The notes beneath the pieces were generated by a model that made no database searches, had not been told where the DNA came from, and was given only the letters and a program-made list of their open reading frames with translations. From the NCBI GenBank assembly GCA_034440615.1, contig JAOTOM010005142.1, positions 638,501 to 702,500 on the forward strand: a stretch of DNA of 64,000 bases, read 5' to 3'. A program made the position numbers and the translations under genes. Every line of letters starts with the position of its first letter. Position 1 is the first letter of the stretch. Source of the stretch: Ashinkailepas kermadecensis (taxonomy: Eukaryota > Arthropoda > Thecostraca > Neolepadidae). Shown piece by piece: positions 1 through 13,128 of the stretch.

Positions 1-720
1 GTACCGGGTCTCTAAACAAATGCACCGGGAGCCCACAAAATCAGACCGGAGGCCCTCAAAATGCGCCGGAACAATCAAAGCACACCTGGGGCACAAAGAC
101 GGTATAAAAGCATCAAAATCAGACCGAGACCCCTAAAAAGCGACGTGGTCCCGGTGGCGCACCGAAGGAGAGGCAATGGTGGCAATTGCCCCACTTCCAC
201 TGAGAGATGGTGGGGGGAAATCGGAAAAATTGCGCCGTGTCAAGAATAATCACGCCGGGAGCCTAAAAATAGGGCCAGGGCCCCACAAATCCCACCGGAA
301 CCCAAACAAACTCAAGCGGGGTCTCCGAAAAATTACGCAGGGACTCTCAAAAAGCAATCCGGACCCGGAAAACCGCTCTGGACCCAAGCACTCGCGATAG
401 AGGCCGCAAATAGTGCATTGTATGTTCTAAAAACGTGCTGAACCCCAAAAAGTCGAGCATGGGCCTAAAAATCGTCCGGGGCACAACAGATATCTCGCCG
501 GGGGAACTAGCATGGATCTCCCAAAAAAGTCACGCCGAGACCGGGAAAAGCGACTAGGACTCAGAAAAATCAGAACAGGCATCGAACAATCTCGTCAGGA
601 CCAGACAGCTCGCGTCGGGGGCCAGTGCGAGAAATCGCATCGTGACCCGAACGCTCGCGCCTGCAGGCTCGACAATCGCGCCGACACCCCAAAATGGCAC
701 TGGTGCCTAACAAGATATAC
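1..720. repeat. Ancient degenerate tandem repeat, about 25-35 bp period
   Basis: Short blocks of the form CCGGGAGCC, CCGGAACCC or CCGGGGC, each followed by a run of A (CAAAAA, AAAAAG), recur about every 25-35 bp. Copies differ heavily in sequence and length, so this is an old, decayed array rather than a live one. Open frames across it are short and have no recognisable domain. Confidence 0.5.
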
Positions 721-2118
721 AGCGGGGAACACAAATTCGTCAGGTCTAATGTGACAAGCTATGTAGTTCAAAAGTCTCAAAATGCAATTTTTGGAGTTCC
801 CCTAATATGGAAGTGGAATCGTTTTTTTCTATGAAATCCGGATGTAGAAACCAAGCGCGGCTCGGTAGCGCACGGACAAGATTTTCGACTAAGCGACTCG
901 TGGAGTGCACGGGCAAAGCTTAGGATTCTGGGGCTCGTGTAGCGTAAAGGCAAAGTTTGGTGTAGGCGGCTCGTAGGTGCTCCCAGCATAGAAAGAAACA
1001 AAGGAGCGAGGAGAGGGTTGGATGTTGAGCACGGCATAATACTGTGCTTTGAATATCAACGCACAAGTACAGGTAAACACATGAATGACACAAAAGGCGA
1101 GCCGACATTCGTAATGTGCTGGAAGCCGGCGGAAAAACCAGACACTGTCTCTCTGTCATGTGACGAAAATCACACGTGCTTCGCACACTGCGTGGGAAAA
1201 CCGTACCATTTATTATTGCTTGCAATCATGACATTCAATTATATTAAAATTAGTTGTATGCAAAGCCACAAATCAGTGAAGGAAGCAAACCTTCAGAAGT
1301 AACGCCTGGAAACTACCGGCTTTCATGGGATGGTGAAATCCGTTCTCTGGGGGAAACCAAACGCTTATATGGGCAGGAACACTCCGTTCTCCAGGGGAAC
1401 CACCCGTTTATATGGGTGGGAAGACTCCATACTCTATTGCAAGCAAACCTACTGGAATGTTTGCAAACACGTGAAGAGTAATTCTAAGAAATATGGGCAG
1501 TGGCGTGCCCAGGAGTGAGCGAAGTCTGAAAGTGCAGACCACTAAGCTTGAACCGCTCCTTTTGAAGGGGTCCCTGTTCAAATGTGATCCAGAGGCCCAG
1601 ATAGGGAGGGCCTAGATGCGGCCAGATAAGGGAGCCCAGCCACTACCAGCAGGATTGGAACTGGTGAGGCCCCACCAGCCCAGCTGGATTATTGACCAAC
1701 CATAGCCAGGTCCCAAAAGACTGACATAGTCCACCTACACCTCACCTTATCAGGGGAGGCGCCAAGGTCATGTAGGCCATGACAACCCCGACAGCATGTC
1801 ACAACAGGTGGGCAGGAGGTGCCGTTAATACCGCAGGGGACGTCCACAGGTAGGTCGACGGGAGATCCGAGAACAGTACATTGCATAGACAGGAGACCGC
1901 TGCACGCCATAAAATAACCAAAAAAAAACGCTGCAGGAAGCCGCAACAGATGGGCAGGAGGCCCTATTGTATCGTTCTCCCGGAAAATTTCACCCGAATT
2001 GGCCGAGTCTGTCTGCAAATGGGGGAGTGAGATTTAAAAGTGCTGCAAATTCAGCTATACGTCTCGTTTCACCCTCATTGGACTGCAGGAGCCACCAGAG
2101 AGGCGCGGGATGCGAGAG
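721..2118. other. Unassigned spacer with a small 44-bp duplication
   Basis: I recognise no gene here. Positions 1340-1426 hold two diverged copies of a 44-bp unit starting CCGTTCTC and containing TTATATGGG. The remainder is mixed-composition unique-looking DNA with only short open frames. Confidence 0.5.
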
Positions 2119-5100
2119 TACGTTCACGATACACAGCCGTACGTTCACGATACACAGCCGTACGTTCACGATACACAGCCGTACGTTCACGATACACAGC
2201 CGTACGTTCACGATACACAGCCGTACGTTCACGATACACAGCCGTACGTTCACGATACACAGCCGTACGTTTATGATACACAGCCGTACGTTCACGATAC
2301 ACAGCCGTACGTTCACGATACACAGCCGTACGTTCACGATACACAACCGACGTTCACGATACACAGCCGTACGTTCACGATACACAGCCGTACGTTCACG
2401 ATACACAGCCGTACGTTCACGATACACAGCCGTACGTTCACGATAACAGCCGTACGTTCACGATACACAGCCGTACGTTCACGATACACAGCCGTACGTA
2501 CGTTCACGATACACAGCCGTACGTTCACGATACACAGCCGTACGTTCACGATACACAGCCGTACGTTCACGATACACAGCCGTACGTTCACGATACACAG
2601 CCGTACGTTCACGAAACAGCTAACAGCCGTACGTTCACGATACACAGCCGTACGTTCACGATACACAGCCGTACGTTCACGATACACAGCCGTACGTTCA
2701 CGATACACAGCCGTACGTTCACGATACACAGCCGTACGTTCACGATACACAGCCGTACGTTACGATACACAGCCGTACGTTCACGATACACAGCGTACGT
2801 TCAATACACAGCCGTACGTTACATACAAGCCGTACAAAAGCCGTAAAAAAACAAGCGACGTACGAACACAGCCGACGACAACACAGCCGTACGTCACGAT
2901 ACACAGCGTACGACAACAGCATTAAAGCCGTACGTCACATACAAGCCGTACGCCATAACAGCCGTACGCACATACACAGCCGACGTCACGATAACAGCCT
3001 ACGTATGATACACAGCCGCGTCACATAAAGCCGTACGACATACAAGCCGACGTACGAACACAGCCGTACGCCAACGTACGCACATACACAGCCGTACGTT
3101 AAAGCCGACGACAACACAGCCACGTACGATACAAGCCGTACGTTCACGATACACAGCCGTACGTTTACGATACACAGCCGTACGTTCACGATACACAGCC
3201 GTACGTTCACGATACACAGCCGTACGTTCACGATACACAGCCGTACGTTCACGATACACAGCCGTCGTTCACGATACACAGCCGTACGTTCACGATACAC
3301 AGCCGTACGTTCACGATACACAGCCGTACGTTCACGATACACAGCCGTACGTTCACGATACACAGCCGTACGTTACATAAGCAGCCGTACACAGCCGTAC
3401 GTTCACGATACACAGCCGTACGTTCACGATACACAGCCGTACGTTCACGATACACAGCCGTACGTTCACGATCACAGCCGTACGTTCACGATACACAGCC
3501 GTACGTTCACGATACACAGCCCGTTCACGATACACAGCCGTACGTTCACGATAACACGTACACAGCCGTACGTTACGATACACAGCCGTACGTTCACGAT
3601 ACACAGCCGTACGTTCACGATACACAGCCGTACGTTCACGATACACAGCCGTACGTTCACGATACGGTACGTCAAAAGCCGTACGTTACATACAAGCCGT
3701 ACGTTACAAGCCGTCGTTTATAAAGCCGTACGTTCACGATACACAGCCGTACGTTCACGATACACAGCCGTACGTTCACGATACACAGCCGTACGTTCAC
3801 GATACACAGCCGTACGTTTACGATACACAGCCGTACGTTCACATACACAGCCGTACGTTCACGATACACAGCCGTACGTTCACGATACACAGCCGTACGT
3901 TCACGATACACAGCCGTACGTCCGATACCCCTTGGGGTACAGCCGTACGTCCATAGCCACACGCCTGTCACGATAAAGCCGTACGTTCACGATACACAGC
4001 CGTACGTTCACGATACACAGCCGTACGTTCACGATACACAGCCGTACGTTCACGATACACAGCCGTACGTTCACGATACACAGCCGTACGTTCACGATAC
4101 ACAGCCGTACGTTCACGATACACAGCCGTACGTTCACGATACACAGCCGTACGTTCACGATACACAGCCGTACGTTTACGATACACAGCCGTACGTTCAC
4201 GATACACAGCCGTACGTTCACGATACACAGCCGTACGTTCACGATACACAGCCGTACGTTCACGATACACAGCCGTACGTTCACGATACACAGCCGTACG
4301 TTCACAGCGTACGTTCACGATACACAGCCGTACGTTCACGATACACAGCCGTACGTTCACGATACACAGCCGATCGTTCGATACACAGCCGTCCCGATAC
4401 ACAGCCGTACGTTCACGATACACAGCCGTACGTTCACGATACACAGCCGTACGTTCACGATACACAGCCGTACGTTCACGATACACAGCCGTACGTTCAC
4501 GATACACAGCCGTACGTTCACGATACACAGCCGTACGTTCACGATACACAGCCGTACGTTCACGATACACAGCCGTACGTTCACGATACACAGCCGTACG
4601 TTCACGATACACAGCCGTACGTTCACGATACACAGCCGTACGTTCACGATACACAGCCGTACGTTCACGATACACAGCCGTACGTTCACGATACACAGCC
4701 GTACGTTCACGATACACAGCCGTACGTTCACGATACACAGCCGTACGTTCACGATACACAGCCGTACGTTCACGATACACAGCCGTACGTTCACGATACA
4801 CAGCCGTACGTTCACGATACACAGCCGTACGTTCACGATACACAGCCGTACGTTCACGATACACAGCCGTACGTTCACGATACACAGCCGTACGTTTATG
4901 ATACACAGCCGTACGTTCACGATACACAGCCGTACGTTCACGATACACAGCCGTACGTTCACGATACACAGCCGTACGTTTACGAAACACAGCCGTACGT
5001 TCACGATACACAGCCGTACGTTCACGATACACAGCCGTACGTTCACAATACACAGCCGTACGTTCACGATACACAGCCGTACGTTCACGATACACAGCCG

Positions 5101-5208
5101 TACGTTTACGAAACACAGCCGTACGTTCACGATACACAGCCGTACGTTTACGATACACAGCCGTACGTTCACGATACACAGCCGTACGTTCACGATACAC
5201 AGCCGTAC
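2119..5208. repeat. 3.1-kb minisatellite, 21-bp unit, about 147 unit lengths
   Basis: The unit contains GTACGTTCACGATACACAG followed by CC and includes the palindrome CGTACG. Because 21 is divisible by three, several frames on both strands stay open and give heptapeptide repeats (HSRTFTI on plus, RTAVYRE on minus, among others). This is an arithmetic effect and not evidence of a protein. Long blocks are near-identical (about 3970-4300 and 4400-5200), while about 2770-3130 and 3370-3720 are riddled with small deletions. Variant units recur: GTTTATGAT at about 2269 and 4893, and GTTTACGAAAC at about 4978 and 5104. A short foreign piece with CCCCTTGGGG sits near 3930. Confidence 0.97.
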
Positions 5209-7108
5209 CGTATAGGACCGGCAAAGTGGACTGGCACTCATGCGTGTGCACCCGGCGCTCGTACTGTCGGTGGATGAAATCATAAACGAGTTCATGCCTG
5301 GCAAATATCGGTGTGCACTTCAACCTCGGCCGTACTGGAAGGTGCATCGAAGCATCCCATGAGGTAGCGTCCTGTTCACCCTAGGCGCATGGGCGTCAAT
5401 TTATGAAGTTGGTTGGGGGATGACATTTGTAATGGCTACAGCTGCCCCAAAACATCATCTGCATCTATTGTACTCCCCATAGGCCCAATGGTTAAGCTTC
5501 GGCGAATTAGCGGAGGATCACGACAAGCTTCTACTGAGGTGCATCCAGGAAGTGGAGCTCTATTAGCCGAGGCTACTGGAGCGGCGTGCTTGGTCAGGCT
5601 GCAGTTTAATAGCTAGTTGTGGTGTTCACCCTCCTTTTAAAACTCAATCACGGCATTTATTGCGCTTCGTGGAAAACGTGCCTTACCTTGTTCAATCATC
5701 CTAGTCCTTCGTTTTCATCTTCTATATATTTCATTATCTCGACGACGAGGTAACAGACACGGTACATACCAGATCAGTGTCTGCAGTGAAGTAAATATTT
5801 ACCTGCCAAGCCGGGGTATTTTGTGATTATATTTCCCCCCAGGAAGGTATATACGAGTGAATGTTGACTCATGTAGCTGTCTTCTTTTTCATATCAATTC
5901 CAATCATCATTGCAACTTTACAATGAATTATTTTAACGACGGTTTGAGGCCTGAAGTTTCCCGCGGATAGTGAAAAAGCAGCGCTCGCCAGCGCGCCAAA
6001 ATTTTGCACACCTTTTCCCACATCAATTTGGCATGTTATGTGAACATTTTTAGGCCAGGTCCTCTACGGTCAACGAATAATTGAAGGTCAAGTAAGGTCA
6101 CCTCCAAAAAAGTTCAACCAGTCGTCACGCTTTAACGGATAAAGATATTTGAATGAAACTTTCAGCGTTTGCTTATCTTTTGGGGTGCAACGAAACGCAC
6201 TAGAGGATTCTTTTTCGTTTTTGAAGAAGCATTAGTTTTGCATATTTGGCCATAAGGACTAAAATCGAACATTCTGTCTAAAGTCAGCATTGTTTTTGAG
6301 GGAAGTTGACTTCAAACAACATTTTGCGCTCCGCTCTACCCATTCTAAAAATATAAATTAACGAAAATGTAAAACCCTAATTTTTGAAAGTTCCAGAAAA
6401 AGATGTTGGTTTTTTGGTGGGGAAGGAATGATGTTCGGTCGCCTTCCCTTTCTGATTCCAAATATTTTTCGTTTTTAAAATCTCCCCAAAAATTAACTCC
6501 TCAGAGCTAACCATGGTGTCAATCGTGATCACATAGACCCCCTAGTGACGTTACTTTTGGGGGAAAAATTTCGGGGGTGGTTTCGGACCGCACTCGTCGA
6601 GCGCTTTTCGATAACACCTCTTTCGTGTTCGTGCGACGTTTAGTTTGGAGATTAGAGAGGAGAATGTGTCGACCCCCCCCCCAGATCTGGCCGGAAAGAT
6701 GGGGTAAAGCTTTGTGCATCATGCAGTAAGTCAACTAACATAGCTGCTAAGATAGAACTGCGAACTGTTGCCACGTCTTCACCTCGGTGCAATTTTTGAC
6801 GGCATTGTGTGGCCACGTGCAGAATAACAGTTTTAACTGGTTGTTAAAACCTGCCAATGGGCTATTGTATCAGATTCCCTCCACCTAGCGGTGCTACTGT
6901 TCTATCAGAACCCCATTCTATGTAGTAGTGTTTGGCTGGATTTACTTCGATGAGATATGATTTTGAGGTCAGCAGAACTACAGTTTCAGTGCGAATGACA
7001 AATGAACTGCCTATGGCATCCCATGGATGAAGCGCAGCAGAGGCCACTTCAGCCAGTCGAGGCCTCTTTAGACAACGTTGGCTCATTTTGAAGACATATC
7101 GGTTCCTT
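5209..7108. other. AT-rich unassigned spacer
   Basis: No gene is recognised. About 6060-6150 contains AGGTCA-rich sequence and a CCTCCAAAAAA..GTTCA..AGTCGTCA string that resembles part of the dispersed repeat at 46.9 kb. A run of ten or more C occurs near 6667. Confidence 0.5.
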
Positions 7109-7208
7109 GGGAAGTCGTGTGTACGCCCCTGGATCCGGCTGGAAGTCGTGTGTACGCCCCTGGATCCGGCTGGAAGTCGTGTGTACGCCCCTGAATCCGG
7201 CTGGAAGT
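7109..7208. repeat. Small 31-bp tandem repeat, about 3 copies
   Basis: The unit begins GGAAGTCGTGTGTACGCCCC and ends in ATCCGGCT. Three copies differ by only a few bases. Confidence 0.9.
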
Positions 7209-9258
7209 CATCTAGAATGGCTTCTGACGTCAATTTTACGTTCTTTCGATTTGGGAAGTTGATGAGTTAGTTCTTGCTGAGATTGGACATTCGTCAGAAA
7301 TATATGTAAATGATGGAAAAATACTTAGGCGCAAGGCATCAAAGGCACGAAGTAGTTGCAGCATTTTCCATTGAGTGTCGAATATCGAAATGAGCACGCT
7401 CGGTATGGTGGCTGCGGCAATCGACAATAATAATGCATTATTAGTCGTGTATTTCAATCCTATAATGGCAACGACAAACTTGATTTTATTGGATATAAAT
7501 CAGGGTGAATGTCTGCATTCCAATCTGTTTGAATATCTTTTTAACCGTTTCTTGTCTTACAGGTCATATCTTCACACTCGATATCGGGTGGGGTCCTTAA
7601 CAGACCACTCCGTCTAAATTCCAAGCTAAGCGTAGCACGAAAATGGTATGGCTACCATCAAAAGGGCAAGGGTATCATCGGAAAGTCCTCGACGAATAAG
7701 GCCTGAAAATGGTAGTGCTTTTTAGTTTTAGATAGTTTTGAAAATCAAGGTGAGGTTTTCCAGGACAAAAATCGATGTTTTACAATGTTTTATATTTGCA
7801 TAATACGGTAATTTAGGTTGTGCAATGCGACTTTGACGCTAAATGCCATGAACACTAGAAATATATAATAAAACACCAGTGTATATATATGCTTAGCCCA
7901 CATTGCGCACTATATTGTAACCTGTCCTCAGTCCACTTCGCGGAGATCAAGGAAATGTGATAACGGACTTCTCTTGATGCTTCTGCATGTATATCGAGGT
8001 GAAAATGTTGATAGAAAACATGCGGGCTACAAAAAAGAGGAAACTTGGCCTAACATTGGCCAAGATTGGCCGTGACCTCGGGTTAATGATTTGGCTGCAA
8101 ACAAAAATCTGAGATATATGTTCTGGAGGCCCAGCACAATGGCATCCGCATGCAAAGTTTCACTTCAATATCTCTTCATGTGTATGAATTATCATTGATC
8201 CTCAAACATGTTTGGGAGTGGTCCGCTTTGATCTAAGGTAAGTGAATGGCCTTACATGACCTGAGGTTAAAAACTTCACGTAGGATGCAAAATGATCAAG
8301 GTAAAGGCGCTGAACAATATGCGGCGCTGCGCGCCGCAGTTTTTTTCCCTGTCGCATAAAACATTGGGGTGGGGAGTAAAAAGACCCCCACGAGACCAAG
8401 TACTTAAGTTGTAAGCTGGACATGTTATAACTATCAAAATGCTCTGACGAGAGAAGTTTGGCTTTCCCCAGTTACTGGGCTTGGCTTGGCTTGGTTATTA
8501 TTCATTATTTTATAATATAATGTATATCATATTAATAGCTTGATAGTGCTTGGCTTTACACTGACTCCAATGCAGGTGTTTTGTTGACGATAATGCAAAG
8601 CGAAAGCGCTGTAATCCAAAAATGATCTGGCAAGTGAACGCCTAATAGCGGCGCAGTCCCTTCGGGAAATACAGCGAAGTACACTGATGCGACGAAGTCA
8701 TCGCCGCTAATACTTTATATGTTAGGCCAAAATGCTTCCTTCCGACCCTAGGTTATGCCTCGGTATTTAAATTGAGTGCGATGGCATTTCTTGGCCGTTT
8801 ACGTTAAGGACCTGCAGCTTACTGTGGCAGACTCCCCAAGGGAAATTTCGACGGCCTTCGACAAAACCACTCTCCAGTGTAAAAGAGTGCTAGTTACATT
8901 AACTGGTGAGTTACTGGAGGAGGTGGCCTTTTGCCCCTCCCCTCCTCATTTTTCTGAAATGACGATGGAACGGCCATCGCCAGCGGGCGGTTCATTTGAC
9001 ACCTTCATAGGAACAGCTAGGCTACGATTGGGAAAATGATACACTAGTTCAAAGTTACTTTAGGACTTAGGTCATGTGAATACGTCACAGAAGCATTTAT
9101 TTTTTGTTGATTGTTTGATTGCTGATTGCCAATTGTTGAATGGTCAAGTAAATAATAGCACGTAATTAAGGCAGATTTGTGGTTGGATATCATGTCATCA
9201 AGTATTCTAGGTAAGTCTGACCCATCCATGAACCAATTCAGGGCCATGTTTGGTTGAG

Positions 9259-9289
<31 letters not shown>

Positions 9290-10220
9290 ATTTCATGCAT
9301 AATTGTATCATATCTCGCAAACGCCTGGGTGCACTTACGATGACAGAGTGGTCATCTGTTTGCCATACGCCTGTCATTGACCTGGAAAGTGACCATGAAT
9401 CATTCATGGGGTCATGGGATGACCTGGGTAAAATCCCGTTTTCATAAAGTGCAAACTTTTCCTGACCATTTATAAGTATCATTATTACAGTGTGAAAATT
9501 GGCTCTGGATTCTAATTCAACACTCGGACTTGCTCTAGGGTGGTCCAACATGAGTATGCACGTGCTAGACCCGTTGTGAAGAACATTCTTAGAGCAAAGG
9601 AAATGCTACCAAAATATCCGAAGTCCTTTACTCTGCCGGATCGGCTTCGGTAGGGTCGGATCGCATCGATCGGGTCGGATAGCTCGGATAATCTTTCCTC
9701 GTGTATACACGGAAGACACACACGAGCTTCATCCTTGCTCGTAATTAATTCCACTTAATAGACAGCTGTCAAACGTTGGCCAGAACTGTCAATCAAAGAC
9801 CAGAGTGTTGATTATAAACGAGCAGAAGCCCAGAACATTGAAGTATCCCCAGCTTGGCAGTGAATACAAACAGCTGCTCCACCGGCTGCTCCATCGGCCA
9901 CACGCCATACCACTTTAGCAAATCAATATGCAATACGTCTTACAAGGTTAGTCTTAGCAATGATGCTCCTTAATTAAAACGAACACAGAACTCACCTGTA
10001 ATGCTTTGTCAGTACATCTGATGAGTAGTTATGCACTTAAAATGTTTATATGTGATGTGAGCAGTTACGCTTACGATCTAGCCGATGAACATTTACCGTG
10101 CGGAAATTATCAGGATTCCGTGCTACTACTTGTATACAACAAAAATGTGCCCTCAACCTACGTCACAGCCTTCACCAAAAATGGAAGCTGCTTCACTTGG
10201 CCGGACGAACTACCATCGGC
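7209..10220. other. AT-rich unassigned spacer with microsatellites
   Basis: There is no convincing coding region. The spacer holds a short GGCTT repeat near 8478-8496 and a GTGC microsatellite at 9257-9291. Open frames here (for example 8776-9039 on plus) are short and match nothing I know. Confidence 0.5.
9257..9291. repeat. (GTGC)n microsatellite
   Basis: An uninterrupted run of GTGC/TGCG tetranucleotides, about 8 units. Confidence 0.95.
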
Positions 10221-11382
10221 ATAACCACTACATAACTACTACATAACTACTACATAACTACTACATAACTACTACATAACTACTACATAACTACTACATA
10301 ACTACTACATAACTACTACATAACTACTACATAGCTACTACATAACTACTACATAACTACTACATAACCACTACATAACCACTACATAACCACTACATAA
10401 CTACTACATAACTACTACATAACTACTACATAACTACTACATAACTACTACATAACTACTACATAACTACTACATAACTACTACATAACTACTACATAAC
10501 CACTACATAACTACTACATAACTACTACATAACCACTACATAACCACTACATAACCACTACATAACCACTACATAACCACTACATAACCACTACATAACT
10601 ACTACATAACTACTACATAACTACTACATAACCACTACATAACTACTACATAACCACTACATAACCACTACATAACTACTACATAACCACTACATAGCCA
10701 CTACATAACCACTACATAACCACTACATAACTACTACATAACCACTACATAACCACTTCATAACTACTACATAACTACTACATAACTACTACATAACTAC
10801 TACATAACTACTACATAACCACTACATAACTACTACATAACTACTACATAACCACTACATAACTACTACATAACCACTACATAACCACTACATAACTACT
10901 ACATAACCACTACATAACCACTACATAACCACTACATAACCACTACATAACTACTACATAACCACTACATAACCTACATAACCTACATAACTACTACATA
11001 ACCACTACATAACCACTACATAACTACTACATAACCACTACATAACCACTACATAACTACTACATAACTACTACATAACCACTACATAGCCACTACATAA
11101 CCACTACATAACCACTACATAACTACTACATAACTACTACATAACTACTACATAACTACTACATAACTACTACATAACTACTACATAACTACTACATAAC
11201 CACTACATAACTACTACATAACTACTACATAACCACTACATAACTACTACATAACTACTACATAACCACTTCATAACTACTACATAACCACTACATAACT
11301 ACTACATAACCACTACATAACCACTACATAACTACTACATAACTACTACATAACCACTACATAACCACTACATAACTACTAC
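10221..11382. repeat. 11-bp minisatellite, about 105 copies
   Basis: The unit is ATAACTACTAC or ATAACCACTAC; copies differ mainly at one C/T position, so the array reads as a long two-letter string. Rare other variants are ATAGC units (about 10332, 10694, 11088) and CACTTC units (about 10754, 11268). Two units near 10975-10990 are shortened. Stops in every plus frame exclude translation on that strand. Confidence 0.97.
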
Positions 11383-11522
11383 CACTGGTACCCTACAGGA
11401 CTGTAGGCCACAAGGCTTATGTCCGGTGCGTGTTGGGCTGCTCCGAGCCCCGACTGGTGCCAGGGGTCAGACGATGTTTTCCGGAGACAGACTGGCCAGC
11501 ATGTGTCCAGGATTGCACGAAT

Positions 11523-11550
11523 ACCTCATTCGCCTGAGAACGAATGAGGT
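11523..11550. other. Perfect inverted repeat, 10-bp arms
   Basis: ACCTCATTCG at 11523-11532 is the exact reverse complement of CGAATGAGGT at 11541-11550, with an 8-bp loop. It could form a hairpin in DNA or RNA; its role is unknown. Confidence 0.85.
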
Positions 11551-11597
11551 CAACGGGTCCGTTGGAAAGGGTAGCATCGCTTCAAAGAAGGTTTACA

Positions 11598-11629
11598 GAA
11601 GGTCACCGACGGTCGTGTCGGTGACCTTC
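11598..11629. other. Perfect inverted repeat, 13-bp arms
   Basis: GAAGGTCACCGAC at 11598-11610 is the exact reverse complement of GTCGGTGACCTTC at 11617-11629, with a 6-bp loop. It lies 47 bp from the preceding hairpin. Confidence 0.88.
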
Positions 11630-11747
11630 CCTGGAGACTGTCGTGCTTCGACGTCGACATCCTATTTATTGACCAAATACCAAGCAATTATATCGTTCAT
11701 GTCTACAAAGAGCCATCAATCCATGGCGTGTTGCATCCTCGCAAGTG

Positions 11748-12698
11748 GCTTTGCGGCGCCACACCAGGGCTTGGCGGCGCCACACCAGGGCTTGGCGGCG
11801 CCACACCAGGGCTTGGCGGCGCCATACCAGGGCTTGGCGGCGCCACACCAGGGCTTGGCGGCGCCATACCAGGGCTTGGCGGCGCCACACCAGGGCTTGG
11901 CGGCGCCATACCAGGGCTTGGCGGCGCCATACCAGGGCTTGGCGGCGCCATACCAGGGCTTGGCGGCGCCACACCAGGGCTTGGCGGCGCCACACCAGGG
12001 CTTGGCGGCGCCACACCAGGGCTTGGCGGCGCCACACCAGGGCTTGGCGGCGCCACACCAGGGCTTGGCGGCGCCATACCAGGGCTTGGCGGCGCCACAC
12101 CAGGGCTTGGCGGCGCCACACCAGGGCTTGGCGGCGCCACACCAGGGCTTGGCGGCGCCATTGGCGGCGCCACACCAGGGCTTGGCGGCGCCATACCAAG
12201 GCTTGGCAGCGCCACACCGGGGCTTGGCGGCGCCACACCAGGGCTGGCAGCGCCACCCAGGGCTTGGCGGCGCCATCAAGGCTTGGCAGCGCCACACCAG
12301 GGCTTGGCGGCGCCACACCAGGGCTTGGCGGCGCCACACCAGGGCTTGGCGGCGCCATACCAGGGCTTGGCGGCGCCACACCAGGGCTTGGCGGCGCCAC
12401 ACCAGGGCTTGGCGGCGCCATACCAGGGCTTGGCGGCGCCACACCAGGGCTTGGCGGCGCCACACCAGGGCTTGGCGGCGCCATACCAAGGCTTGGCAGC
12501 GCCACACCAGGGCTTGGCGGCGCCATACCAGGCTTGGCGGCGCCACACCAGGCTTGGCGGCGCAGGGCTTGGCGGCGCCATACCAGGGCTTGGCGGCGCC
12601 ACACCAGGGCTTGGCGGCGCCACACCAGGGCTTGGCGGCGCCACACCAGGGCTTGGCGGCGCCATACCAAGGCTTGGCGGCGCCACACCAGGGCTCGG
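11748..12698. repeat. GC-rich 21-bp minisatellite, about 45 copies
   Basis: The unit contains GGCTTGGCGGCGCCACACCA plus G, with the palindrome GGCGCC. Most differences are ACACC versus ATACC. Shortened units occur at about 12160, 12240-12290 and 12525-12570. A 21-bp period keeps frames open on both strands (for example GLAAPHQ on plus and ALVWRRQ on minus). Units with indels shift the frame midway, which argues against selection for a protein. Confidence 0.97.
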
Positions 12699-13128
12699 CT
12701 ATGGGATGCGAACTCGGTCCGGCCGCCATGCAGCGACTTTCTGGCCACAGGTGAGGCCTCAGCAGCCGTAGACCTTCTTCTGAACACTGTCTGATTCTGT
12801 AAGGAGTTCTCAGCGGCCGCAGACCCTCATCTGGACACCGTCCGACTACGATAGGGGCGCGTCCAGATGGCACATACTGCAGCGATCACTCCCCGGACAA
12901 TGGTGGTCATCTAACGCCACACGGCAAACGTTTCACAGACCGTGGCTATTTAGTTACCTTCGACACACACACACACACGCACACACATCGAAAGGGCCCT
13001 CTTAGCGCTAGAAATAATGCGCTTTCCCCTGTGAATTATCTAGATTTCGGTAAAGAGAGGGAAGCAATGAAACTCTTAGCGTGGGTCATTTCCGTGCTCG
13101 ATTTCTGTGAGCGTTCATGCCACGTAGG
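12699..13128. other. Spacer with a diverged duplication and a CA microsatellite
   Basis: About 12755-12855 holds two diverged copies of a roughly 51-bp unit (CAGCAGCCGTAGACC and CAGCGGCCGCAGACC mark the starts). A short (CA)n tract lies at 12965-12989. No gene is seen. Confidence 0.6.

Larger units (their letters stand above)
11383..11747. other. Spacer between two arrays carrying two perfect hairpins
   Basis: This single-copy-looking spacer separates the 11-bp and 21-bp arrays. No gene is recognised. Its notable content is two perfect inverted repeats, at 11523-11550 and 11598-11629. Confidence 0.6.

Noticed and set aside
2119..5208. A CRISPR array
   Set aside because: Units are contiguous with no unique spacers, and the surrounding retrotransposons are eukaryotic. 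The same applies to the other arrays.
3968..5347. A 459-codon minus-strand open frame (RTAVYRE repeats) as a repetitive protein gene
   Set aside because: The 21-bp unit is a multiple of three and lacks stops in several frames on both strands, so long frames arise automatically. Indels shift the frame and no signal, domain or unique flank supports coding.
11426..12873. Several 350-440-codon frames over the GC-rich 21-bp array
   Set aside because: At least five overlapping frames on both strands are open, and units with deletions shift frame in mid-array.
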